A stretch of DNA of 64,000 bases from Burkholderia cepacia ATCC 25416 (GTDB lineage Bacteria > Pseudomonadota > Gammaproteobacteria > Burkholderiales > Burkholderiaceae). The position numbers were made by a program, and so were the translations under genes. A model generated the notes under the pieces. That model was not told the DNA's origin, made no database searches, and saw only the letters and a program-made list of their open reading frames with translations. Every line of letters begins with the position of its first letter. The first letter of the stretch is position 1. Shown here one piece after another: positions 45,469-56,255 of the stretch. Location of the stretch: NCBI RefSeq assembly GCF_001411495.1, contig NZ_CP012981.1:2046001-2110000 (forward strand), read 5' to 3'.

Positions 45469-46158
45469 GTGTTCCTTTACGGCTTTGGTCCTGTCCTCTG
45501 GGCCGGCACCGTGCAGACCATCGAGCTGTCGGTGCTGTCGCTCGCCACTGCGGTGGCGCTGGGGCTGATCGGCGCGGTGGCGAAGCTGTCGCACAACCGG
45601 GTGCTGCGAGCGATCGCGACCGGTTATACGACGCTGATCCGCTCGGTGCCCGATCTCGTCCTGATGCTGCTGCTGTTCTACAGCATCCAGATCTGGCTGA
45701 ACCAGTTCACCGACTTCGTCGGCTGGGACCAGATCGACATCGACCCGTTCGTGGCCGGCGTGCTCACGCTCGGCTTCATCTATGGCGCGTACTTCACCGA
45801 GACGTTCCGCGGCGCGTTCCTGTCGGTGCCGCGCGGCCAGCTCGAAGCCGGTGCGGCTTACGGGATGAGCGGGATGCGCGTGTTCGTGCGGATCATGTTT
45901 CCGCAGATGATGCGTTTTGCGCTGCCGGGCATCGGCAACAACTGGCAGGTGCTCGTGAAGGCCACCGCGCTGGTGTCGATCATCGGTCTCGCGGACGTCG
46001 TGAAGGCCGCGCAGGACGCCGGCAAGAGCACGTTCAACATGTTCTTCTTCATCCTCGTCGCGGCGCTGATCTATCTCGCGATCACGACCGTTTCCAACCT
46101 CGTGCTGATCCAGCTCGAGAAGCGTTATTCCATGGGCGTGCGGCACGCAGAACTATGA
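45469..46158 (+). CDS. hisQ: Basic amino-acid ABC transporter permease HisQ-type
   Basis: The 229-residue inner-membrane protein is one half of an Arg/His/Lys/ornithine importer. It has about five helices and the EAA-loop [20 protein letters not shown] (EAA---G---------I) near 124-143 that contacts the ATPase. It starts at GTG 45469 with CTGGAG upstream. The following hisM start overlaps its stop (ATGA). The order hisQ-hisM-hisP-argR resembles the P. aeruginosa aot-argR operon, where the uptake genes lie with the arginine regulator. The matching binding protein is probably that at 59016-59810. Confidence 0.94.
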   Translation: MFLYGFGPVLWAGTVQTIELSVLSLATAVALGLIGAVAKLSHNRVLRAIATGYTTLIRSVPDLVLMLLLFYSIQIWLNQFTDFVGWDQIDIDPFVAGVLTLGFIYGAYFTETFRGAFLSVPRGQLEAGAAYGMSGMRVFVRIMFPQMMRFALPGIGNNWQVLVKATALVSIIGLADVVKAAQDAGKSTFNMFFFILVAALIYLAITTVSNLVLIQLEKRYSMGVRHAEL

Positions 46159-46868
46159 TCGAGATCCTCCAGGAATTCGGCCAGGCGTTCCTTTACTGGG
46201 ACGGCCAGCGCCTCTCCGGCCTCGCGGTGACGCTGTGGCTGCTCGTCGCGTCGATTTCGCTCGGCTTCGTGTGCGCGGTGCCGCTCGCGGTCGCGCGCGT
46301 GTCGAAGAACAAGTGGGTGTCGACGCCGGTGCGGTTCTACACGTACGTGTTCCGCGGCACGCCGCTCTACGTGCAGTTGCTGCTGCTGTACACGGGCATG
46401 TACAGCCTCGAGTTCGTGCGGTCGCACTCGCTGCTCGACGCGTTCTTCCGCAGCGGCTTCAACTGCGCGATTCTCGCGTTCGCGCTGAACACCTGCGCGT
46501 ACACGACCGAGATCTTCGCGGGTGCGATCCGCGCGATTCCGCACGGCGAGGTCGAGGCGGCGCGGGCATACGGGATGTCGCCGTTCACGATGTACCGCCG
46601 CGTGATCCTGCCGTCGGCGCTGCGCCGCGCGCTGCCGCTGTACAGCAACGAGGTGATCCTGATGCTGCACGCGACCACCGTCGCGTTCACGGCGACCGTG
46701 CCGGACATCCTGAAGGTCGCACGCGATGCGAATTCCGCGACCTACATGGCGTTCCAGTCGTTCGGAATCGCCGCGCTGATCTATCTTGCGGTATCGTTCG
46801 CACTCGTCGCGGCGTTTCGCCGCGCGGAGCGCCACTGGCTCGCGTATCTCGCGGCCGCCCGTCATTGA
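46155..46868 (+). CDS. hisM: Basic amino-acid ABC transporter permease HisM-type
   Basis: The 237-residue permease is the partner of HisQ. Five helices are visible, with the EAA loop [20 protein letters not shown] near 135-154. [16 protein letters not shown] near 67-82 is the typical HisM/ArtM segment. It overlaps hisQ by 4 bp and lies 20 bp before hisP. Confidence 0.94.
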   Translation: MIEILQEFGQAFLYWDGQRLSGLAVTLWLLVASISLGFVCAVPLAVARVSKNKWVSTPVRFYTYVFRGTPLYVQLLLLYTGMYSLEFVRSHSLLDAFFRSGFNCAILAFALNTCAYTTEIFAGAIRAIPHGEVEAARAYGMSPFTMYRRVILPSALRRALPLYSNEVILMLHATTVAFTATVPDILKVARDANSATYMAFQSFGIAALIYLAVSFALVAAFRRAERHWLAYLAAARH

Positions 46869-46888
46869 TTCACTTCGAGGAGAGCCAG

Positions 46889-47689
46889 TTGGCCGAGATC
46901 ACTCAAACGAGCGCGTCCGCTTCCACCAAGCTTGCCGCGGTCGACATTCACAAGCGCTACGGCGACAACGAGGTGCTCAAGGGCGTATCGCTGAACGCGA
47001 AGGCCGGCGACGTCATCAGCATCATCGGCGCGAGCGGCTCGGGTAAGAGCACGTTCCTGCGCTGCATCAATTTTCTCGAGCGGCCGAATGCGGGGCAGAT
47101 CGTCGTCGACGGCGAGACCGTGCGCACGAAGACCGACCGCGCCGGTGCGCTCGAAGTCGCCGATCACAAGCAGCTTCAGCGCATCCGCACGAAGCTCGCG
47201 ATGGTGTTCCAGCACTTCAACCTCTGGGCACACATGAATGTGCTCGAGAACGTGATGGAAGCGCCGGTGCACGTGCTCGGCATTTCGAAGAAGGAAGCCG
47301 AGGAGCGCGCGCGCGAGTACCTGGAGAAGGTCGGCTTGCCGCCGCGCGTCGAGAAGCAGTATCCGTCGCATCTTTCCGGTGGCCAGCAGCAGCGCGTGGC
47401 GATTGCGCGCGCGCTGGCGATGCATCCGGACGTGATGCTGTTCGACGAGCCGACGTCGGCGCTCGACCCGGAACTGGTGGGCGAAGTGCTGAAAGTGATG
47501 CAGAAGCTCGCCGAGGAAGGCCGCACGATGATCGTCGTCACGCACGAGATGGGTTTCGCGCGCAACGTGTCGAATCATGTGATGTTCCTGCATCAGGGGC
47601 GGACCGAGGAAGAGGGTGATCCGAAGGAAGTGCTGGTACGCCCGCAGAGCGAGCGGCTGAAGCAGTTCCTGTCGGGCAGTCTCAAGTAA
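46889..47689 (+). CDS. hisP: Basic amino-acid ABC transporter ATPase HisP-type
   Basis: The 266-residue ATPase drives the HisQM importer. Walker A is GASGSGKST, the Q-loop region is [18 protein letters not shown] (diagnostic for the HisP/GlnQ/AotP group), the signature is [14 protein letters not shown] and Walker B is [12 protein letters not shown], with the switch His in [10 protein letters not shown]. The start is a TTG at 46889 preceded by CGAGGAGAG; no ATG is placed early enough to keep the N-terminal strand. Confidence 0.95.
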   Translation: MAEITQTSASASTKLAAVDIHKRYGDNEVLKGVSLNAKAGDVISIIGASGSGKSTFLRCINFLERPNAGQIVVDGETVRTKTDRAGALEVADHKQLQRIRTKLAMVFQHFNLWAHMNVLENVMEAPVHVLGISKKEAEERAREYLEKVGLPPRVEKQYPSHLSGGQQQRVAIARALAMHPDVMLFDEPTSALDPELVGEVLKVMQKLAEEGRTMIVVTHEMGFARNVSNHVMFLHQGRTEEEGDPKEVLVRPQSERLKQFLSGSLK

Positions 47690-47711
47690 CGCGACAGGGC
47701 GGGTTTCATAC

Positions 47712-48752
47712 GTGGTACCGGTGTCTCGTCCCGCAGGCGCCACCCGCACGATGCAGGTGGCGATCGTTGCATTGCCGCCCGTGTCGATGTCGGGCGTGGG
47801 TCCGATCGTCGATGCGCTGAACCTCGCGAACGAGATCGACGGGCGGCTGCTGTATCGCTGGCAGGTGTGTTCGTGGGACGGGCGGCCCGTGCCGCTTGCC
47901 GGCGGTGCGCAGTGGCATGCCGATGCGGCGTTCAACGATGCGATCGCGTGCGACTGGGTCATCGTCGTGTCGGAGCGGTTTCAGCAGTTTGCCGACTATC
48001 GGTTGTTTCTCGCGAGTCTCGCGCGGGTCGGGCAGCGCACGCCGCTCGTGACCGGAATTCATCATGGCGTGTGGTGGCTGGCGATGGCCGGGCAGCTTTC
48101 CGGGTACCGGGTGAGCGTGAACTGGGAGACGTATCAGCAGTTCGCCGAACAATTCGAGCGGTCGATCGTCACGCAGCAGATCTTCGAGATCGACCGGGAT
48201 CGCGCGACGTGCGCGGGCGGGCAGGCTACCGTGGATTTCATGCTGGCCATGATTGGCCGGGAACATGGGGCGGACCTCGCGGAGCGGATTGCCGATGCAC
48301 TCGGGGTCGGGACTTTGCGGAGCGGCGAAGAGCGGCAGCGGATTCCCTTTGTGACTGCGCCGGGCGAGCGGCATCCTCGGTTGAACGATGCGTTGCTGCT
48401 CATGGAAGCCAATGTCGAGGATCCGTTGACGACCGACGAGATCGCCGAACTCGTCGGCGTTTCACGCCGGCAGCTCGAGCGGCTCTTTCGACAGTATCTC
48501 GGGGCGATGCCCTCGAAGTATTACCTCAACCTCCGGTTGCTCAAGGCCCGGACTCAGTTGCAGCGGACCAGCAAGTCGGTTGTGCAGGTTAGCCTCGCCT
48601 GTGGGTTTTCTTCTGCTGCGCATTTTTCCAACGCGTACCGCGAGAGGTTCGGGGTCACGCCTCGGGAGGATCGGCGAGCGTGGCTCGAGAAGCAGACCGG
48701 TGGGGGCAGTGAACCACGGGGTGGGGCGCTCGTCGAGCGTGGGAAGGATTGA
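47712..48752 (+). CDS. argR: Arginine regulator ArgR, AraC/XylS-type
   Basis: The 346-residue protein has an N-terminal DJ-1/class I amidotransferase-like sensor domain (about 15-190; VAIVALPPVSMSGVGPIVDA, GIHHGVWWLAMAGQLSGYRV) and a C-terminal AraC DNA-binding domain (about 230-325; DEIAELVGVSRRQLERLFRQ, ACGFSSAAHFSNAYRERFGV). This is the Pseudomonas-type ArgR, not the E. coli ArgR fold. It is expected to sense arginine and activate the ast genes while controlling its own operon. It starts at GTG 47712. The accessory insert begins 32 bp after its stop. Confidence 0.9.
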   Translation: MVPVSRPAGATRTMQVAIVALPPVSMSGVGPIVDALNLANEIDGRLLYRWQVCSWDGRPVPLAGGAQWHADAAFNDAIACDWVIVVSERFQQFADYRLFLASLARVGQRTPLVTGIHHGVWWLAMAGQLSGYRVSVNWETYQQFAEQFERSIVTQQIFEIDRDRATCAGGQATVDFMLAMIGREHGADLAERIADALGVGTLRSGEERQRIPFVTAPGERHPRLNDALLLMEANVEDPLTTDEIAELVGVSRRQLERLFRQYLGAMPSKYYLNLRLLKARTQLQRTSKSVVQVSLACGFSSAAHFSNAYRERFGVTPREDRRAWLEKQTGGGSEPRGGALVERGKD

Positions 48753-48783
48753 TTTCAGGTTTTTTTGCAGTGTGCTTGCTTTT

Positions 48784-49063
48784 GTCGTGAAGCACCTGTG
48801 AGCTTGTCGGTCTATTAGCGTCGCCCCTGCGCGGGGCGGCGGTTACTTTTCTTTGTCTTGCCAAAGAAAAGTAACCAAAAGAAAGGCGCTGGGAAAACGC
48901 ATGACTTCCCGGTGCCATGGTTCCCGGAGTGGACACCGCCTAAGTGTCCGCGCCAGTCAGGAACACGGAGTGGTTCGAGCAATGGTTCTGACACCACTCC
49001 CTACCCAACAGAGCGGTATGCCGCCCGCAAGCTCCATCCTCGCTTCGCTTGGCTGCACGGTAC
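48784..49063 (+). repeat. 280-bp inverted repeat, left copy
   Basis: The segment from GTCGTGAAGCACCTGTGAGC to GGCTGCACGGTAC matches the reverse complement of 50958-51237 at equal length, with 17 mismatches by hand count (about 94%), nine of them clustered in a 20-bp patch near 48922-48941. Internally it has a 15-bp perfect hairpin at 48841-48876 and a GCCCC/GGGGC hairpin before it. No open frame with protein character and no transposase are present. The two copies bound the T6SS cassette. Confidence 0.95.
48841..48876. repeat. Perfect 15-bp stem inside the left repeat
   Basis: GGTTACTTTTCTTTG and CAAAGAAAAGTAACC pair perfectly over a 6-nt loop. The same hairpin is in the right copy at 51145-51180. 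Such an AT-rich stem could act as a bidirectional terminator or as a recombination or protein-binding site. Confidence 0.9.
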
Positions 49064-49165
49064 TTCAAGTTGCGCGGTGATGGTGTTTGCGGTGATCTTG
49101 CCATGAGGCGTGCGACAAATGGACGACGACGGCGCACATCCGATCCTCAAGAGCAGCGATAGGGG

Positions 49166-49501
49166 TTAGACGGCAAGACCTAAGTAGGGGGCGACGTATG
49201 GCTTGCAATAGAACAGCGTGGCGAGCAACGTTACAACGAAAAACGCTCCACCCCAGCGACGTCCCGACCATCGTTTATACGCTACCGCGTTCAATATCGC
49301 GCATGTGATGGCGGGCCATAACAGCATGGCGAACATGCCCCACAGGAACTTCGCATGCGACGTGCAGTGTTCCATGTCGTTGCAGCCTGTCGCATGTGAT
49401 TTCATCTCGGGCCAATGGATGTGATTGAGGGAGTAGATGGTCACCCATGTGACGAGCAAGCCCCATACGAACCCCAGTACAGCGAGCACCATACGTTTCA
49501 T
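49166..49501 (-). CDS. Small membrane protein, candidate Tae4 immunity protein
   Basis: The 111-residue protein has three hydrophobic segments (about 4-26, 51-75 and 84-106). The loop between the first two is about 25 residues, holds the Cys pair GCNDMEHC and is probably periplasmic. Its ATG overlaps the Tae4 stop (ATGA), so the two are translated together, as expected for an effector-immunity pair. Known Tai4 immunity proteins are soluble, exported, helical proteins; this one is an integral membrane protein and I see no Tai4 similarity. It could be a new immunity type, an accessory factor, or a hypothetical protein brought in with the cassette. Confidence 0.65.
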   Translation of the reverse strand: MKRMVLAVLGFVWGLLVTWVTIYSLNHIHWPEMKSHATGCNDMEHCTSHAKFLWGMFAMLLWPAITCAILNAVAYKRWSGRRWGGAFFVVTLLATLFYCKPYVAPYLGLAV

Positions 49502-50115
49502 TTCACTTCCCAGAAAAGGATTTCTTTGGCACTGGCAAGGTCGGAGAACCAGTTGTTGTTTGTCAGTGGGTTTCGGAATCGCGACATACCAATGCGGAAG
49601 CGTAAGAAACTTACGACGGATGGCGTAAGCGTGTCCTTGTTCCACAAGTCGATATGACCGCCGCTCAGTACGTCGGCCGAGTCGCCATCCTGTCGCCAGT
49701 AGCCGAAAAAGTAGATGATACCGGTTCGGTTTTTCACCTTGGTTTGCCAATCTGGGCCAGTGATGTTTTCTGGTTTGCCAAGCCCCAGGAATGGACGCAG
49801 CTTTAACCATTCAGCCAGCTCGTACGCGCGTGTCGCTGTCGATTTGCCTCCAAGCATCAGACGGCCTAGCGTCTTCTTTCCTGGCATCGGCTTCAACACA
49901 TTTTGCGAAAACGACTTCATGTCGCTTCCGATGCTGTGGAACGTGACGCTCATGCGAATGGCGCATTGATTCTCATATTCGCCGGTAGGGTCGTCGTAGG
50001 GGTCTTTCTTCGGGTACGCGTTCCAAAGGTCTTGAAAGGACAGCGTTTGAAGCAGTACAGATTGCTTTGATTTTGGTGTGTCGTTCGTGCGGATCTTGGT
50101 GGATGGATTAGGCAT
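49498..50115 (-). CDS. tae4: Type VI secretion amidase effector, Tae4 family
   Basis: Tae4 enzymes are injected into neighbouring bacteria and cut the gamma-D-Glu-mDAP bond of peptidoglycan. The 205-residue protein has the NlpC/P60-like layout: SFQDLWNAYP near 26-35, the nucleophile Cys51 in ENQCAIRMSVTF, a middle helix KSTATRAYELAEWL, IIYFFGYW, and the catalytic His154 in SGGHIDLWN, with WFSDLASAKEILFWEV at the C-terminus. No signal peptide, as for T6SS cargo. Its start lies within the PAAR gene (8-bp overlap) and its stop overlaps the membrane-protein gene. No T6SS apparatus gene is in the window, so it must use a system elsewhere. Confidence 0.88.
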   Translation of the reverse strand: MPNPSTKIRTNDTPKSKQSVLLQTLSFQDLWNAYPKKDPYDDPTGEYENQCAIRMSVTFHSIGSDMKSFSQNVLKPMPGKKTLGRLMLGGKSTATRAYELAEWLKLRPFLGLGKPENITGPDWQTKVKNRTGIIYFFGYWRQDGDSADVLSGGHIDLWNKDTLTPSVVSFLRFRIGMSRFRNPLTNNNWFSDLASAKEILFWEVK

Positions 50116-50689
50116 GGCTTACCCCGGTGTGCTTTTTTGCAATTGCTTCGTCTCCCCAATAGACGGTGTAGTCTCCGGATCCGTCACCAGTGTGGACGCG
50201 CGGTAGCTCGCCGCTCGCATCGAGCACGCCGGAATGGACGCGGCCGTCTGCCGTCTCGATGTAGTAGGGGTAACCCACGGGCCCTTGGGCAGCACTGCCG
50301 CTAGTCTTCGCTTCGACCTGCTCATCAAATGCGCCTTTCTTGATCGACACGATGCGACCCGTTATCGTTCTGCTCGAAATGACCTCCCCGTGACCCTTTA
50401 GCCCATCATCACACCATGCTTCACCGGCAAGCAAAGCAGTGATGCCCGGCGGAGTCGAGCAACCGCACAGGACAATATCGCCGTCTAGCGCGACTTCCCC
50501 TTGAAACTTGAGTCGATATGGCCCGCCAGCCTTTGCGATGATGCCGGTGCTTTGACATGCGATGCAGAACGCGCTACCGCCAATCAAGGCTGCTTGGTGC
50601 CCATGGACCAGGAACGGTGGTCCGCTGTATGGGCTAATTGTTCCGCCGCTTGAAAGGCTGTCGCCCACAACTGCAATTCTTCTATTCAT
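50108..50689 (-). CDS. PAAR-domain protein with C-terminal extension
   Basis: PAAR proteins cap the VgrG spike of the type VI secretion tube and carry effectors. The 193-residue protein has a PAAR domain at 1-95, built of Gly-rich turns with regular spacing (GDSLSSGGTISPYSG, HGHQAALIGGSAFCIACQST, GEVALDGDIVLCGCSTPPG). The extension at about 100-193 (YYIETADGRVHSGVLDASGE, YTVYWGDEAIAK) resembles a beta-rich adaptor module seen after PAAR domains in Burkholderia. Two Cys pairs could bind metal. The ATG at 50689 follows GAGAGGG; the open frame before it is not protein-like. It overlaps tae4 by 8 bp. Confidence 0.87.
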   Translation of the reverse strand: MNRRIAVVGDSLSSGGTISPYSGPPFLVHGHQAALIGGSAFCIACQSTGIIAKAGGPYRLKFQGEVALDGDIVLCGCSTPPGITALLAGEAWCDDGLKGHGEVISSRTITGRIVSIKKGAFDEQVEAKTSGSAAQGPVGYPYYIETADGRVHSGVLDASGELPRVHTGDGSGDYTVYWGDEAIAKKHTGVSHA

Positions 50690-50794
50690 CGTTTGGCCCT
50701 CTCGGAAAGTCACAATCGTATCGGCACGGCGCAAGTGCGCATCTCGATATTGTTCGATGTGCTTGAGATGGTGTGATCGCAACGTATGCATGAA

Positions 50795-50944
50795 TTACCG
50801 ACTGGTGATCGTCTGCTCCGCCTCATCAAGTAATGTGCTGACTGCGTCAGTCTTGCGGGCGGTGAGAGCGACAGGCTGCTTGTACATCGATTTCGCTGCG
50901 TCGCGTGCGTGCTTTGATTTCCGGAGCTGATCGGCCAACGGCAC
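50795..50944 (-). pseudogene. 3' remnant of a gene upstream of the PAAR gene
   Basis: The minus strand reads VPLADQLRKSKHARDAAKSM, then YKQPVALTARKTDAVSTLL and a helical end before TAA (50797-50795), 49 residues with normal codon use. Going upstream the frame runs into the repeat and meets a stop at 50990-50992, so the 5' part of the gene is missing at the repeat boundary. The remnant lies 106 bp before the PAAR start on the same strand and may be the end of a larger T6SS-linked effector or adaptor. A GTG at 50944 could start it, but no ribosome site is seen. Confidence 0.5.
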
Positions 50945-50957
50945 CGCTGAGGGATGC

Positions 50958-51237
50958 GTACCTTGCAGCCGAGCGAAGCGAGGATGGAGCTAGCGGGCGG
51001 TATACCGCTCTGTTGGGTAGGGAGTGGAGTCAGAACCATTGCTCGAACCACTCCGCGTTCCTGACTGGCGCGGACACTTAGGTGCGAACCACTCTGACGA
51101 CCATGGCACCGGGAAGTCATGCGTTCTCCCAGCGCCTTTCTTTTGGTTACTTTTCTTTGGCAAGACAAAGAAAAGTAACCGCCGCCCCGCGCAGGGGCGA
51201 CGCTAATAGACCGACGAGCTCACAGGTGCTTCACGAC
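50958..51237 (-). repeat. 280-bp inverted repeat, right copy
   Basis: This is the reverse-complement copy of 48784-49063, of equal length. It includes the 15-bp hairpin at 51145-51180. The inner end cuts the coding remnant at about 50950, and the outer end lies 186 bp before astC. Confidence 0.95.
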
Positions 51238-51423
51238 GACCCAAGCGACCCACCAAAAAACCACCCTGACACCAAATCCCACAGCCCCCCGCGCTGGAAG
51301 GGCAAAATAGCAGCAGAGAAAGGGGCTTCCGATAGAACCCGTCGCAATTCCGCAAGACGCTTGCGTCACCCTTACCTAAACTTGATCCTGTTGAACCCTC
51401 TTACGAAACCGAAAGGAACGACC

Positions 51424-52656
51424 ATGACGACCTCGACCGTGACCCGCCAGACATTCGATGAAGTGATGGTGCCGGTATTTTCTCCCGCGCCGTTCGTGCC
51501 GGATCGCGCAGAGGGCTCCCGCGTGTGGGACACGGCCGGCCGCGAGTACATCGATTTCGCGTGCGGCATTGCGGTGACGTCGCTCGGCCACGGTCACCCG
51601 GAACTGCTGAAAGTCCTGGACGAACAAAGCCGCAAGCTCTGGCACATCGGCAACGGCTACACGAACGAGCCGGTGCTGCGCCTCGCCAAGCGCCTCGAAT
51701 CGCTGACCTTCGCCGACCGCGCGTTCTTCGCGAACTCGGGCGCGGAAGCGAACGAAGCCGCCCTGAAACTCGCGCGCCGCGTCGCGTTCGACCGCCACGG
51801 CGCCGACAAGGTGGAAATCATCTCGTTCGTGCAGTCGTTCCACGGCCGCACGTTCTTCACGGTCAGCGTCGGCGGCCAGCCGAAGTACTCGGAAGGCTTC
51901 GGCCCCGTGCCGGCCGGCATCACGCATCTGCCGTACAACGACATCGAAGCCGCGAAGGCCGCGATCGGCCCGCAAACCTGCGCAGTGATCGTCGAGCCCG
52001 TGCAAGGCGAAGGCGGCGTGATCCCGGCCGATCCGGCATTCCTGAAGGCACTGCGCGAAGCCTGTGACGCGAACGACGCGCTGCTGATCTTCGACGAAGT
52101 GCAAACGGGCGTCGGCCGCACGGGCCAGTTCTACGCGTACATGGACACGGGCGTCACGCCGGACATCCTTACGACCGCCAAGGCGCTCGGCAACGGCTTC
52201 CCGATCGGCGCGATGCTGACGACCAACGAACTGGCCGCGCACTTCAAGGTCGGCGTGCACGGCACGACGTACGGCGGCAACCCGCTCGCATCGGCGATCG
52301 CCGACAAGGTCGTCGAACTGATCGGCGACCCGGCACTGCTCGAAGGCGTGCGCGAACGCAGCGTGCGCCTGAAGGGCGCGCTCGAGCGCATCAACGCACG
52401 CTTCGGCATCTTCAAGGACGTGCGCGGCAAGGGCCTGCTCGTCGGCGCGGAACTCACTGCCGCGTTCGATGGCCGCGCGAAGGACTTCGTCACCGCGGCA
52501 GCAGAAAACGGCCTGATCATGCTGATCGCCGGCCCGAACGTGCTGCGCTTCGTCCCGTCGCTGGTGATCCCGTTCGACCTGCTCGACGAAGGCGTCAAGC
52601 GCTTCGAGAAGGCCGTCGAACAAGTGCTCGCCGCCCAGGAAGCCACCGCGCGCTGA
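51424..52656 (+). CDS. astC: Succinylornithine/acetylornithine aminotransferase
   Basis: The enzyme transaminates N2-succinylornithine in the AST pathway and can act on acetylornithine (AruC/ArgD type). The 410-residue class III aminotransferase has the PLP site: [10 protein letters not shown] near 197-206, [14 protein letters not shown] near 222-235 and the Schiff-base Lys in [15 protein letters not shown] near 250. The ATG at 51424 follows AAAGGAACGACC; open codons upstream run into the 280-bp repeat and are not part of the gene. It opens the six-gene ast/aru operon. Confidence 0.95.
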   Translation: MTTSTVTRQTFDEVMVPVFSPAPFVPDRAEGSRVWDTAGREYIDFACGIAVTSLGHGHPELLKVLDEQSRKLWHIGNGYTNEPVLRLAKRLESLTFADRAFFANSGAEANEAALKLARRVAFDRHGADKVEIISFVQSFHGRTFFTVSVGGQPKYSEGFGPVPAGITHLPYNDIEAAKAAIGPQTCAVIVEPVQGEGGVIPADPAFLKALREACDANDALLIFDEVQTGVGRTGQFYAYMDTGVTPDILTTAKALGNGFPIGAMLTTNELAAHFKVGVHGTTYGGNPLASAIADKVVELIGDPALLEGVRERSVRLKGALERINARFGIFKDVRGKGLLVGAELTAAFDGRAKDFVTAAAENGLIMLIAGPNVLRFVPSLVIPFDLLDEGVKRFEKAVEQVLAAQEATAR

Positions 52657-52686
52657 TCGGCGCACCCATCGCAGACAGGAACGACG

Positions 52687-53735
52687 ATGCTATTTGTTCG
52701 CCCCGGCAAACTCACGGATCTCGATGCGCTCGCGCACATGGCGCGCACCGCGCAACCGGTCCTGCACTCGCTGCCGCACGACCGCGCGGCGCTCGAAGCG
52801 CGCGTGGCGCTCTCGGAGGATTCGTTTCGCGCGGACGTCGACTTCGCCGGCGAGGAGTTTTACCTCTTCGTGCTCGAGGATTCGTCGACGGGCAAGCTGC
52901 TCGGCACGGCGAGCATCGTGGCCGCGGCCGGTTACTCGGAACCGTTCTACGCGTTCCGCAACGACGCCTTGATCCACGCGTCGCGCGAGCTGCACGTGAA
53001 CCGCAAGATCCACGCGCTCACGATGTCGCACGAGCTGACCGGCAAGAGCCGGCTCGCGGGCTTCTACGTCGATCCGTCGCTGCGCGGCGACGCGGCCGCG
53101 CACCTGATCTCGCGCGCCCGGATGATGTACATCGCCGCGAACCGCCGCCGCTTCACGCCGGAAGTGTTCACGCTGCTGCTCGGCGTGAGCGACGACACGG
53201 GCGCGTCGCCGTTCTGGGAAGCGGTGGGCCGCAAGTTCTTCGGCCGCGACTTCACCGACGTCGACATCGCGTCGGGCGGCCGCAGCCGCACCTTCATCGC
53301 GGAAGTGATGCCGGCGTATCCGCTCTACGTGCCGCTGCTGCCGGAAGCCGCGCAGCGCGTGCTCGGCGAACCGAACGAATCGGCACTGCTCGCCTACGAC
53401 ATCCATCTCGAGGAAGGCTTCGAGCCCGACCGCTTCGTCGACATCTTCGACGCGGGCCCGGTGCTCACCGCGCAGGTCGACCGCACCGCGTGCGTGAAGC
53501 ACGGCACGGAGCGCGTCGTGCGCGAGGCCGCGCACCAGCAGGGCGACGTTGCGTACATGGTGTCGACGGGCAGCGGCGAATCGTTCCGCTGCGTGCTGGC
53601 CGACCTGCCGGGCGATGCGGCTGACGCACCGCTCGCCGGCGACGTGCGCGCGGCGCTCGATGTGAAGGATGGCGATGTCGTGCGCTGCGTGCCACTGCAC
53701 CGCCGCGACGATGAAGATTTGAAGGGAGACGCAGC

Positions 53736-53739
<4 letters not shown>
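52687..53739 (+). CDS. aruF: Arginine/ornithine N-succinyltransferase, alpha subunit
   Basis: AruF with AruG forms the enzyme that succinylates arginine from succinyl-CoA, the first AST step. The 350-residue protein has the family's RPGKLTDLDALAHMARTAQP start, SHELTGKSRLAGFYVDPSLR near 118-137 and GASPFWEAVGRKFFGRDFTD near 176-195. Enteric bacteria use a single AstA; two related subunits are the Pseudomonas/Burkholderia type. Its start follows CAGGAACGACG, and its stop overlaps aruG by 4 bp. Confidence 0.95.
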
Positions 53740-56241
<2,502 letters not shown>

Positions 56242-56255
56242 TCGAGGGAACGACG

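Larger units (their letters stand above)
48753..49165. other. Junction region holding the left 280-bp repeat
   Basis: This 413-bp stretch holds the argR 3' flank, the left copy of the repeat (48784-49063) and about 100 bp between the repeat and the stop of the 111-aa membrane-protein gene. That last part has no supported gene. Confidence 0.6.
48784..51237. mobile_element. T6SS effector cassette bounded by inverted repeats
   Basis: The 2,454-bp insert sits between argR and the ast operon, which elsewhere belong to one arginine system. Both ends are the same 280-bp repeat in opposite orientation. The cargo, all on the minus strand, is a 3' gene remnant, a PAAR gene, a Tae4 amidase gene and a membrane-protein gene, with lower GC and different codon use than the neighbours. 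It carries no transposase or integrase. Whether it moves as a unit or was left by recombination between scattered repeats is not known; no target-site duplication was found by eye. Confidence 0.7.
50690..51423. other. Region with gene remnant, right repeat and ast promoter side
   Basis: The 734 bp hold, in order, the leader of the PAAR gene, the coding remnant at 50795-50944, the right repeat copy (50958-51237) and 186 bp of apparent native sequence before astC. That last part should contain the ast promoter and ArgR sites; CTTGCG and TACCTAAACT elements are seen, but no clear pair. Confidence 0.55.

Noticed and set aside
48784..51237. Cassette as a complete insertion sequence or transposon
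   Set aside because: No transposase or integrase gene lies between the repeats and the repeats are far longer than normal IS ends; no target duplication could be seen.
51082..51423. N-terminal extension of astC reaching into the right 280-bp repeat
   Set aside because: The added residues come from repeat sequence, and the ATG at 51424 has a good ribosome site and the family's normal start.
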